Shown: positions 56,968 to 64,000 of the stretch, piece by piece | Position numbering within the stretch: the stretch's first letter is position 1 | How the letters are laid out: every line of letters starts with the position of its first letter | Assembly: GCA_030446775.1 (NCBI GenBank) | Contig: JAUJMQ010000001.1 | Coordinates: 1-64,000, forward strand | Direction: 5' to 3' | Origin: Egibacteraceae bacterium | GTDB taxonomy: Bacteria > Actinomycetota > Nitriliruptoria > Euzebyales > Egibacteraceae | Length of the DNA stretch: 64,000 nt | The notes under the pieces: model-generated | Database searches by the model: none | What the model was told of the DNA's origin: nothing | What the model saw: the letters and a program-made list of their open reading frames with translations, nothing else | Program-made: the position numbers and the translations under genes

Positions 56968-57825
56968 GTGCCCGACACCCCGCCGCCCGATGGGTTGCTG
57001 CTCACGCTCCAGGAGGCCGCCGACCGCCTCAAGGTCCACTACATGACGGCCTACCGGTGGGTGCGCAAGGGCCAGGAGCTGCCGGCGTTCAAGGCGGGCG
57101 GACGCCTGCGGGTGCGCGCGTCCGAGCTCGAGCGCTTCCTGCTCGACCGCCAGGCGGACGTCGCGCTGCCGGCGGGGTCTCCGCGCCGCACCCGCTGGGC
57201 GGCCCACGTCGACCGGCTCCACCGGCTGCTGCTGGACGGGCGGGCTGTCGACGCCGCCGGGCTGCTGCGGAAGGTCGTCTCGGACGGCGCGCCGGCGGGT
57301 GACGTGTACCTGTCGCTGCTGGCGCCGGCGCTGCACCGCGTCGGGGAGGATTGGGCAGCGGGACGGATCGGCGTCGCCGCGGAGCACCGCGCCACCGAGA
57401 TCACGGCCGTCGCCATGGCCCGACTCGGGGACCACTTCCGGCGCCGCGGCCCCTCCCGCGGCGTTGCCGTGACGCTGACCCCGCCCGGCGAGCAGCACGG
57501 CCTCGGGTCGGCCATGGCGGCCGACTTCATGCGGGCGGCGGGCTACGACGTCCATCACCTGGGCGTGAACGTGCCGACCGGGGAGCTGCGGCAGTTCCTG
57601 TCGGTGGTCGCGTGCGACGTCATCTGCTCGTCGGTGACCACGCCGGGACTGGACCCCGGCTACTACCGGGAGCTCGTCTCGGTCTCGCGCGACGGCGGCC
57701 CGCCCGCGGTCGTCGTGATCGGTGGCCAGGGCGCCGACCCGGAGGCGGCCCGGGACGCGGGTGCGCTGCACGTCGCCGACCTGCGTGACCTGTCCCTGCG
57801 TCTGGATGCGATGGCGCGCTCCTAG
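56968..57825 (+). CDS. Cobalamin-binding (CarH-like) regulator with excisionase-type HTH
   Basis: 285 residues from GTG 56968, GGAG 8 nt upstream. N-terminal winged HTH of the excisionase/HTH_17 kind (LTLQEAADRLKVHYMTAYRW...RASELERFLL). Residues ~75-160 form the helical cap with the CarH-type Wx9EH motif in DWAAGRIGVAAEHRATE. The C-terminal Rossmann domain holds the cobalamin motif DxHxxG (YDVHHLGVNVP) and GGQGADPE. In CarH this arrangement makes an adenosylcobalamin-dependent light sensor and repressor. Here the DNA-binding part differs from the usual MerR, so photoreception is inferred from the cap and B12 motifs, not shown. Confidence 0.85.
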   Translation: MPDTPPPDGLLLTLQEAADRLKVHYMTAYRWVRKGQELPAFKAGGRLRVRASELERFLLDRQADVALPAGSPRRTRWAAHVDRLHRLLLDGRAVDAAGLLRKVVSDGAPAGDVYLSLLAPALHRVGEDWAAGRIGVAAEHRATEITAVAMARLGDHFRRRGPSRGVAVTLTPPGEQHGLGSAMAADFMRAAGYDVHHLGVNVPTGELRQFLSVVACDVICSSVTTPGLDPGYYRELVSVSRDGGPPAVVVIGGQGADPEAARDAGALHVADLRDLSLRLDAMARS

Positions 57826-57839
57826 CGGGCGGTGCCCCC

Positions 57840-58559
57840 ATGGACAACCGCACCGAGCAGCTCGCCGACGGCGTCTGGCGTGTCGAGGTGGGCACGATGG
57901 TCAACGCCTACGTCCTCGCCGTCGACGGTCGCGGCGACGGCGACGGCCTCGCGATCGTGGACACCGGCACCGCCGGCGGTGGACCGCGGCTCGTGCGCAG
58001 CATCCGGCTGCTGGGCTTTGAACCGCGCGCGGTCCGCGAGGTGCTGCTCACCCACTGGCATCGCGACCACAGCGGCAGCGCGGCGCGCTTCGCACGTTCG
58101 AGCGCCGCACCGCGGGTGCGGGCGGGCGTCCGTGACCTGCCCGTCGTCCAGGGCCGGCAGCGCCGCCCGCAGCGCGAGGCGGCAGCGGGCGACGCGACGG
58201 TCCTGGGCCGGCTCGTGGGGCGGATCTCGGTTCCCGGGGCGCCGGTACCCGAGGCGAGCGCGCTCCACGGCGGGGCGCGGCTCGACATCGCGGGGGGAGT
58301 CCTCGTCGTTCCCGCGCCGGGCCACACCCCCGGATCGCTGGCGTTCCACCTGCGGGATCGTGGCGTGCTGCTGGCGGGCGACGCGGTGCTGACCGTGCCG
58401 CGCCTGTGGCGTGGGCCGCGCGCCTTGTGCTCCGCGCTGTCAGAGCAAACAACCAGCCTGCGCCGGCTCGCCGGGCTGGAGTTCGACGTGCTGGCTCCGG
58501 GCCACGGCCCGCCGCTCGCGCGTCGCGCCCGCGACCGTCTCGCCGCCCTCGCCGGTTGA
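57840..58559 (+). CDS. Metallo-beta-lactamase-fold hydrolase
   Basis: 239 residues, ATG 57840 only 14 nt after the regulator. Zinc ligands: LLTHWHRDHSG (HxHxDH, second His Trp-flanked), APGHTPGSLAF, GVLLAGDAVL, and final LAPGHGPPLA. Hydrolase of thioester or lactone type; substrate unknown. Position suggests it may be a target or partner of the B12-binding regulator. Confidence 0.85.
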   Translation: MDNRTEQLADGVWRVEVGTMVNAYVLAVDGRGDGDGLAIVDTGTAGGGPRLVRSIRLLGFEPRAVREVLLTHWHRDHSGSAARFARSSAAPRVRAGVRDLPVVQGRQRRPQREAAAGDATVLGRLVGRISVPGAPVPEASALHGGARLDIAGGVLVVPAPGHTPGSLAFHLRDRGVLLAGDAVLTVPRLWRGPRALCSALSEQTTSLRRLAGLEFDVLAPGHGPPLARRARDRLAALAG

Positions 58560-58691
58560 GCCGTCCGCTCGGTCAGCAGCGAGCCGTCGGCAAGCGCGAC
58601 GCTCGTGATGAGATCCGCCGGGTACCCGGCGTCTCCGGGCCGGGCGGTTGCTCCGGCGGCGGCACGGCGTTTCGGGCCTTCCTGTGCGGTC

Positions 58692-58697
58692 TAGGTT
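58692..58697 (+). promoter_or_regulatory. -10 box of leaderless pfkA promoter
   Basis: TAGGTT ends 6 nt before ATG 58704. Confidence 0.55.
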
Positions 58698-58703
58698 CCG
58701 CTC

Positions 58704-59672
58704 ATGGAACGGATCGCGGTACTGACCAGCGGCGGTGACGCCCCCGGCATGAACGCCGCGGTGCGCGCGGTCGTCCGCGCCGCCGACGCCGCGGGGATCG
58801 TGTCATACGGCGTGCGCAACGGCTACGCCGGCCTCATCGAGGGCCGCCTGGAGCCGATGGACGCGCGCGCGGTCTCCGGGATCCTGCACCTGGGCGGCAC
58901 GACGCTGGGCACCGCCCGGTCGCCGCGGTTCCGCACCACCGAGGGCCGGGCCGAGGCCCTCAAGCACCTCGACCTCGCCGGCGTCGACGGGCTGGTGGTG
59001 CTCGGCGGCGACGGCTCGTTCCGCGGCGCGGACGCGCTGTCGCGGGAGGGGTCGGTGACGGTCGTCGGCATCCCCGGCACGATCGACAACGACCTGTCGG
59101 GCACGGACTTCACGCTTGGGTTCGACACCGCCGTCAACACCGCCCTGGAACTGATCGACCGGATCCGCGACACCGCCGCGAGCCACGGGCGGCTGTTCTT
59201 CGTCGAGGTGATGGGCCGGCGCAGCGGCTGGTTGGCGCTGTACTCCGCGCTCGCCGGCGGCGGCACCGAGGCGCTCGTGCCCGAGCGGCCCACCGACATC
59301 GACGTCCTGCGGGTACGGGTGCAGCGGTCCTTCGCGCTCGGCAAGCGCTTCTGCCTGGTGATCGTCGCCGAGGGCGACGACGCCGGCGGCGCGTACGAGG
59401 TCGCCGCCCGCGTCTGCGAGGGCACCGCGGTGGACTACCGGGTCACCACGCTCGGCCACGTGCAGCGGGGCGGGTCGCCGACGATGCGCGACCGCGTCCT
59501 GGGCGCGGTGCTCGGGGATGCGGCGGTCACCGCCCTGCGCGACGGCGCCGACGGGGTCATGGTCGGCCAGCTGCGCGGCGACGTGGTGCGCACCCCGCTG
59601 GAGACAGCGTGGTCGCGGTTCGACCGGACGCCCGAGGACCTGCTCAGTCTCATGGACCGCCTGTCACGCTGA
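58704..59672 (+). CDS. pfkA: ATP-dependent 6-phosphofructokinase
   Basis: 322 residues. VLTSGGDAPGMNAAVRAVV, the nucleotide loop VVLGGDGSFRGADAL (Gly-Asp-Gly-Ser marks ATP rather than PPi specificity) and the catalytic PGTIDNDLSGTDFTLGFDTA; MGRRSGWLAL and HVQRGGSPT for fructose-6-phosphate. Committing step of glycolysis. Confidence 0.95.
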   Translation: MERIAVLTSGGDAPGMNAAVRAVVRAADAAGIVSYGVRNGYAGLIEGRLEPMDARAVSGILHLGGTTLGTARSPRFRTTEGRAEALKHLDLAGVDGLVVLGGDGSFRGADALSREGSVTVVGIPGTIDNDLSGTDFTLGFDTAVNTALELIDRIRDTAASHGRLFFVEVMGRRSGWLALYSALAGGGTEALVPERPTDIDVLRVRVQRSFALGKRFCLVIVAEGDDAGGAYEVAARVCEGTAVDYRVTTLGHVQRGGSPTMRDRVLGAVLGDAAVTALRDGADGVMVGQLRGDVVRTPLETAWSRFDRTPEDLLSLMDRLSR

Positions 59673-59782
59673 ACGACAGTCACCAAAGACCCCAGCACCA
59701 CACCGACGACGTCCCTGGCGGCGAGCTGGGCGACCCGGCCGCCGGTGGCGCCCGTCACGAGGAGTCCGGCGGCGCCCGCAGC

Positions 59783-61108
59783 TCACGCGGCCGGCTCCAC
59801 CGCCGCCGGTGAGGTGGCCCAGCGGCCGTCGCGCAGGCGCCACACCGTCGCGGCGAGCCGGACCGCCAGGAGCGCCGCCATCCCGGCCCACACCCCGGGC
59901 AGGCCCCAACCCAGCCGCAGCGCGAGCAGGCTGACGGGGACGAGCGCGCCGAGGGCGGCCGCCGCGGTGGACACGAACAGGAAGCGGAAGTCCTCCGCCC
60001 CCATCAGCACGCCGTCGAGCACGAACACGACCCCGCCGATCGGCTGCAGCGCCGCGACGATGACCCACACGCCGCCCACCGCCGCCAGCACCGCCGGGTC
60101 GCTGGTGAACAGCAGCGGCAGCACGCCGGCCAGCGCCAGGTAGCCGCCGGCTATGACCGTCCCGGTCGCCAACCCCCACCACACGAGGCGGACGGCGATC
60201 ACGCGGGCCTCGGCCGTCCGACCCGCACCCAACGACGTCGCGATGAGCGCCTGGCCGGCGATCGCGAAGCCGTCGAGGACCAGCGCCAGCATCGACCACA
60301 GCTCGCGGGCGATCTGGTGGGCCGCGACGACGACGGTGCCCATGCGCGCGGCGACGGCGGTGGTGATCAGCAGCCCACCGAGCAGCGCCGCGGTGCGCAG
60401 GAACAGGTCGCGCGACACCCGCACCAGCGCGCGCATCGCGACGGGGTCCACGCGCAGATCCGGGACCGGGAAGCGGCCGCGGGCCAGCACCAGGAAGGCG
60501 GCCGCCGCGCCGGTCTCGGCGACCAGCGTGCCCGCGGCCGCGCCGGCGACGCCCAACCCCGCGGGGTAGATCAGCAGCCACGACACCACGGCGTTGACGA
60601 CGTTGGCCGCCACCGTCACCACCAGCGGCGTGCGTGTGTCCTGCAACCCCCGGAAGGCGCCGTGACCGACCTGGCTGACGAGCAACGGCACGGCTGCGAA
60701 GGCCCGCACCCGCAGGTAGGCCAGTGCGGGGTCGACGACCGGTCCCGACGCCCCCATCGCGCCGACGAGCGCCGGGCCGGCGGCCAGCAGCACGGCGGTC
60801 ACGGCGAGCCCCAGGCCCAGCGCCAGCCACAGCGCCTGCAGCGCGTAGCGGGCGGCCCCTCGGGGGTCGTCGCCGGCCCGCAGCCGGGCGACGGCGGCGG
60901 TCGTGCCGTAGCTGAGGAAGTTGAAGGCGAAGAAGATCGTCGTGAACAGCGCGACGTCGATGCCCAGCGCCGCGAGCGGGACCGCTCCCAGTCGCCCGAC
61001 GAGGGCCGTGTCGACCAGCGACAGCAGCGGGTCGGCGGCCAGCGCGGCCATCGCGGGCACTGCGAGCCCCAAGACCTTGCGGTCGACGGCGTTCAGGCGC
61101 GCGGGCAC
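59783..61108 (-). CDS. MATE-family efflux transporter
   Basis: 441 residues from GTG 61108, a leaderless start behind TACGGT. Twelve helices in two pseudo-repeats, beginning LAVPAMAALAADPLLSLVDTALVGRLG and with the DinF/NorM-type GRLGAVPLAALGI. Exports cationic or other drugs with Na+ or H+. The frame also has an upstream GTG at 61135. Confidence 0.9.
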   Translation of the reverse strand: MPARLNAVDRKVLGLAVPAMAALAADPLLSLVDTALVGRLGAVPLAALGIDVALFTTIFFAFNFLSYGTTAAVARLRAGDDPRGAARYALQALWLALGLGLAVTAVLLAAGPALVGAMGASGPVVDPALAYLRVRAFAAVPLLVSQVGHGAFRGLQDTRTPLVVTVAANVVNAVVSWLLIYPAGLGVAGAAAGTLVAETGAAAAFLVLARGRFPVPDLRVDPVAMRALVRVSRDLFLRTAALLGGLLITTAVAARMGTVVVAAHQIARELWSMLALVLDGFAIAGQALIATSLGAGRTAEARVIAVRLVWWGLATGTVIAGGYLALAGVLPLLFTSDPAVLAAVGGVWVIVAALQPIGGVVFVLDGVLMGAEDFRFLFVSTAAAALGALVPVSLLALRLGWGLPGVWAGMAALLAVRLAATVWRLRDGRWATSPAAVEPAA

Positions 61109-61115
61109 GGCCCGT

Positions 61116-61121
61116 ACCGTA
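61116..61121 (-). promoter_or_regulatory. -10 box of leaderless MATE-gene promoter
   Basis: TACGGT on the minus strand ends 7 nt before GTG 61108. Confidence 0.5.
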
Positions 61122-61155
61122 GGGCCGCCGGGCACGGCCCCGGCAGGAGGGCGAC

Positions 61156-61581
61156 ATGGCGGACATCCCGGTGACCCGCGACGTGGTCGTCGACGACGCC
61201 GAGCTCGAGTGGTCGTTCTCCCGCTCAGGCGGGCCGGGCGGCCAGCACGCCAACACCTCGTCGACCAAGGCCGAGCTGCGCTGGGACCTGCCCGCCTCGC
61301 CGTCGCTGACCCAGGCGCAGCGCGACCTGGCCCGCCGGCGGCTGGCCGGGCGCCTCACCGCCGACGGGGTGCTCGTGCTGCAGTCGTCCGAGCACCGCTC
61401 TCAGACCCGCAACCGCGAGGCGGCCGTGGCCCGCTTCGCGGCGCTGCTCGCCGACGCACTGCACTCCTCCCCGCCGCGCCGCGCGACCGGCCCGACCAGG
61501 GCCGCCCGCCGGCGGCGGGTGGAGGCCAAGCGGCGACGGGCCGAGACCAAGGCGCTGCGCCGCCGTCCCCCCCGGGAGTGA
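61156..61581 (+). CDS. arfB: Peptidyl-tRNA hydrolase ArfB (YaeJ)
   Basis: 141 residues. GGQ hydrolytic loop in RSGGPGGQHANTSSTKAEL and a basic C-terminal tail (RRRRVEAKRRRAETKALRRR) that threads the empty mRNA channel. Rescues ribosomes stalled on truncated messages. Preceded by GGAGGG. Confidence 0.92.
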   Translation: MADIPVTRDVVVDDAELEWSFSRSGGPGGQHANTSSTKAELRWDLPASPSLTQAQRDLARRRLAGRLTADGVLVLQSSEHRSQTRNREAAVARFAALLADALHSSPPRRATGPTRAARRRRVEAKRRRAETKALRRRPPRE

Positions 61582-61703
61582 GCGACCAGCGCACAGTTCC
61601 GGGAGGCCGGGAGGAGACCGGGGCGGTGGCGGCGAAGACCGGACGCAACGCTCCTCCGCCGCGAGAGCCGCCGCCGACCCCCGCATCCCCACAGGAGAGC
61701 CGC

Positions 61704-63158
61704 ATGCGCCGCAGCACGCTTCGCCTGCTCCTCGTCGTCGCCTTGTCGATGGGCCTGTTTCCTGCCGTCGCGCAGGCCGAGGAGCCCGGCACGCACAGCG
61801 AGAACATGTCCTACGTCAAGAACCTGCCCTACGCACCGGACAACGGCGGCAACGGCAACTTCGGCACCGACATTGAGTTCGGCAAGGTCGGCGGCCGCCA
61901 GTACGCCTTCGCGGGCTCCTACCGCAACGGCCTGCAGATCGTGGACATCACCGACCCCCGCGAAGCGACGATCGCGGCGGTCTACGACTGCGGCGTGACG
62001 CAAGGCGACGTGCAGGTGTTCAAGCGGGCCGACCTGCCCGGGCGCACGTTCGTGACCTACACCTCCGACACCTACGGCGACGGCACGTCGACGTGCTACC
62101 AGGAAGCGGCGGCGCTGGGCTTCTCGGTGCAGAAGTCCGCGACCCGCGGCAAGAACGGGACCTTCATCGCCGACGTCACCGACCCGCTCAACCCGACCAC
62201 CGTCTCGTTCGTCGAGGTGCCAAAGGGCTCGCACAACCAGACGGTCCACCCGAGCGGCAGGTTCCTGTACACCTCCAACTCCGACCTGATCACGTCGGTC
62301 GGCACCCAGGCGATCGAGATCTACGACATCACCGACTTCGCCGCCCCCAGGCTCGCCAAGACGCTGGCGCTGCCGCCGCGCCCCGGGCTGGGCACCGAGT
62401 CCCACGACATCACCTTCAACGCCTCGGGCACCCGCGCGTACTCCGCGGCGCTGAGCCAGGGCGTCATCATCGACACGACGAGCCCCGCCGACCCCAGCAT
62501 CGTGGCCAGCTTCCTGGACCCGGCCATCAACGTGTGGCACCAGTCGGACCCGTTCACGATGACCGACCCGGCCACCGGCGCCAAGCGAGACTTCCTCATC
62601 GTCGAGGACGAGGTCGCGGGCGCGATCGGGACCGGCCAGTGCCCCAACGGCGGCGTCCACATCTACGACATCACCGGAGCGAACGAGCGCAACCCGGTCA
62701 AGATCGGCTACTGGAACATCGACGAGCTCCGGCCGACCGACAGCGTCACCGACAGCTGCACCGCCCACGTCTTCGACATCCACGAGGACGAGGCGATCAT
62801 GACGATCGCCTTCTACAACGGCGGCGTCCGCGTGGTCGACATCTCCGGGCTGATGGGCATCTCGCTGGGCAACACCGAGATCACCGGCGCGGGCATGGAG
62901 GAGATCGGCTTCTACCGCACCAACGGCGCCGACTCGTGGAGCGCCAAGACCCCGAAGATCTCGGGCAACGGTGACTTCTACCTGTTCGGCAACGACATCA
63001 ACCGGGGCCTGGACATCTACAAGTTCACCGCGGACCGGCCGAAGTCCAAGAGCAAGGGCCAGTGGAAGAGCCCCAAGAAGGCCGAGGCCGACGCGCTGGC
63101 CACCCCGCGCGTCGCGCTCAGCGCCGAGACCGCTCCGTTCTGCCTGCTGCCGCAGTAG
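61704..63158 (+). CDS. Secreted LVIVD-repeat beta-propeller-like protein
   Basis: 484 residues from ATG 61704, AGGAG 7 nt upstream. Signal peptide (RLLLVVALSMGLFPAVAQA) followed by repeats of the LVIVD type: GLQIVDITDPREATIAAVY, FIADVTDPLNPTTVSFVEV, AIEIYDITDFAAPRLAKTL, GVIIDTTSPADPSIVASF, GVHIYDITGANERNPVKIG, GVRVVDISG. Such proteins act extracellularly, role unknown. Confidence 0.88.
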   Translation: MRRSTLRLLLVVALSMGLFPAVAQAEEPGTHSENMSYVKNLPYAPDNGGNGNFGTDIEFGKVGGRQYAFAGSYRNGLQIVDITDPREATIAAVYDCGVTQGDVQVFKRADLPGRTFVTYTSDTYGDGTSTCYQEAAALGFSVQKSATRGKNGTFIADVTDPLNPTTVSFVEVPKGSHNQTVHPSGRFLYTSNSDLITSVGTQAIEIYDITDFAAPRLAKTLALPPRPGLGTESHDITFNASGTRAYSAALSQGVIIDTTSPADPSIVASFLDPAINVWHQSDPFTMTDPATGAKRDFLIVEDEVAGAIGTGQCPNGGVHIYDITGANERNPVKIGYWNIDELRPTDSVTDSCTAHVFDIHEDEAIMTIAFYNGGVRVVDISGLMGISLGNTEITGAGMEEIGFYRTNGADSWSAKTPKISGNGDFYLFGNDINRGLDIYKFTADRPKSKSKGQWKSPKKAEADALATPRVALSAETAPFCLLPQ

Positions 63159-63180
63159 CCGAGTCCTCCAAGCCAGTCAC

Positions 63181-63215
63181 GAACCGGCCTCGGGACGCTG
63201 TCCCGGGGCCGGTTC
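63181..63215. terminator. Bidirectional hairpin terminator
   Basis: GAACCGGCCTCGGGAC (63181-63196), loop GCT, GTCCCGGGGCCGGTTC (63200-63215), separating the convergent LVIVD and DUF202 genes. Confidence 0.85.
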
Positions 63216-63221
63216 GTCGCG

Positions 63222-63582
63222 TCAGGTGGTCAACAGCAGCAAGACCACCGCCACGGCCGCCACCGCCGCGACCGAGAACGCCAGCGCCCGCGGCGCCAGC
63301 CCCTGACCGGGCAGCTCCGTGCGGAGGCGCAGCGCGTTCGTACGCGGCGAACCTGCGATAGCCGCCCAGCGCCGTCAGACCGGCCAAGACGGCGAGCGTG
63401 ACCCCGACCACCGCCCCGGCGACGGCTCCGCGGGTCTGCAGCAGCTGCGGCGAGGCGATCCCGGCGGCAAGCAGGCCCAGCGCGGTACGGATCCAGGCGA
63501 GCAGCGTCCGCTCGTTGGCCAACAGGTCGCGGGCCAGTGACCCGGACCCCTCCCCCGACGCGCCGCCGCCGGCGTCGGTCAC
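63222..63582 (-). CDS. DUF202 (YidH-like) membrane protein, one frameshift
   Basis: About 119 residues from GTG 63582 (GTGA overlap with the upstream gene). N-terminal DUF202 signature ARDLLANERTLLAWIRTALG, helices LAAGIASPQLLQ and VAGAVVGVTLAVLAGLTALG, and after a shift near 63325-63340 the last helix ALAFSVAAVAAVAVVLLL. Function of the family is unknown. Confidence 0.8.
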
Positions 63583-64000
63583 GATGCGGTCCCGCCCGGG
63601 TCGCGCACGCCGGGCGCGGGTGGCCTGTGGCGGGCCTCGTTGCGTCGACGCGGCGCCACTCGCGCGGGGTCGCGCCGGCGCAGCGCCAGCCAACACCGCT
63701 CCGCCGCCTGCCAGGCGTCGCCCAGCGGCTCGAGCACGTCGGCGACGGCGCCCAGGAGCTCCTCGAGCTCGCCTGACGACACCGCCACCTCCGCCGCCCG
63801 GGGCACCGCGGCGACGGCCTCCGCACCGGCGTCACGGCAGACGTGCCAGTGCCGCTCGACCTCGGGCACCCGCCACCGGTCCAGCTGTGACGCGACCGCG
63901 GCGACCTCGTCGCGCAGGACCTCCAGGCCGGCCGGCACCGGCGCCCGCTCGACGCGCCCCACCGGCAGGCACGACAAGACGACCTCCCGGGCCGCCTGCA
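63579..64000 (-). CDS. Uncharacterised protein (5' end off-window)
   Basis: Minus-strand frame open from the window edge to TGA 63579; TTG 63977 is a possible internal start, but the frame continues past it as QAAREVVLSCLPVGRVE. Helical, with VEVERHWHVCRDAGAEA-like Trp/His segments. No family recognised. Overlaps the DUF202 start, so co-transcribed with it. Confidence 0.5.
   Translation of the reverse strand, partial: QAAREVVLSCLPVGRVERAPVPAGLEVLRDEVAAVASQLDRWRVPEVERHWHVCRDAGAEAVAAVPRAAEVAVSSGELEELLGAVADVLEPLGDAWQAAERCWLALRRRDPARVAPRRRNEARHRPPAPGVRDPGGTAS

Overview
The window is a 64 kb piece of a very GC-rich chromosome from an actinobacterium (Actinomycetota). The evidence is gene content and order: a Streptomyces-like run of holB, MFS-tmk, topA, hppA, RsbW-type anti-sigma factor, BldG-type anti-anti-sigma factor, helicase and tad pilus locus; an actinobacterial Kgd (E2o-E1o fusion); a bacterial proteasome activator ending in GQYL; a mycothiol-type CPWC reductase; and a MhuD-like heme oxygenase. 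The species cannot be named from the sequence. Many start codons sit 6 to 9 nt behind a TAnnnT -10 box, so leaderless transcription looks common, as in other actinobacteria.

Layout. 1-1480: edge of an apparently foreign segment lying at the 3' end of a tRNA-Thr gene, with a winged-helix DNA-binding protein whose gene contains an inverted-repeat cluster. 1.8-9.8 kb: secreted glycosidase-like protein, acetyltransferase, stress-type dehydrogenase, small membrane protein, release factor 3, and a CbiMQO/NikMQO metal ECF transporter with a Nur-like operator. 9.9-26.2 kb: replication and topology genes (holB, MFS-tmk, topA, dgt), the membrane pyrophosphatase hppA, the bldG regulatory pair and a MrfA-like helicase. 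26.3-30.9 kb: tad/Flp pilus locus (ssd, tadA, fused tadB-tadC, flp-like pilin, TadE proteins). 31-35.5 kb: LysM transglycosylase, proteasome-related genes (bpa, a PAC2-family protein), thioredoxin-TPR chaperone, hotdog thioesterase and tRNA-Sec. 35.6-38 kb: Rieske-FAD oxidoreductase, a polynucleotide kinase-phosphatase remnant and a VapBC-type toxin-antitoxin pair. 38.3-49.2 kb: M20 amidohydrolase, SpoU methyltransferase, kgd, cupredoxin, M18 aminopeptidase, AI-2E-family exporter and DsbA-like reductase. 49.2-64 kb: class IV aminotransferase, MhuD-like heme oxygenase, PrmA, RumA-type methyltransferase, PBP4-type carboxypeptidase, an HD protein, a cobalamin-binding (CarH-like) regulator, MBL hydrolase, pfkA, MATE exporter, arfB, an LVIVD-repeat protein and a DUF202 protein.

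A striking technical feature is about 21 single-base frameshifts, many in G/C runs, in genes that are normally intact (topA, dgt, tadA, kgd, M18 peptidase and others). The parsimonious reading is uncorrected indels in the assembly, not mass gene decay; these genes are annotated as single loci with the shift positions given. The most interesting biology is the B12-binding regulator with an excisionase-type HTH and a CarH Wx9EH signature, tRNA-Sec, the Nur box before the metal transporter, and the repeat cluster in the tRNA-anchored segment.
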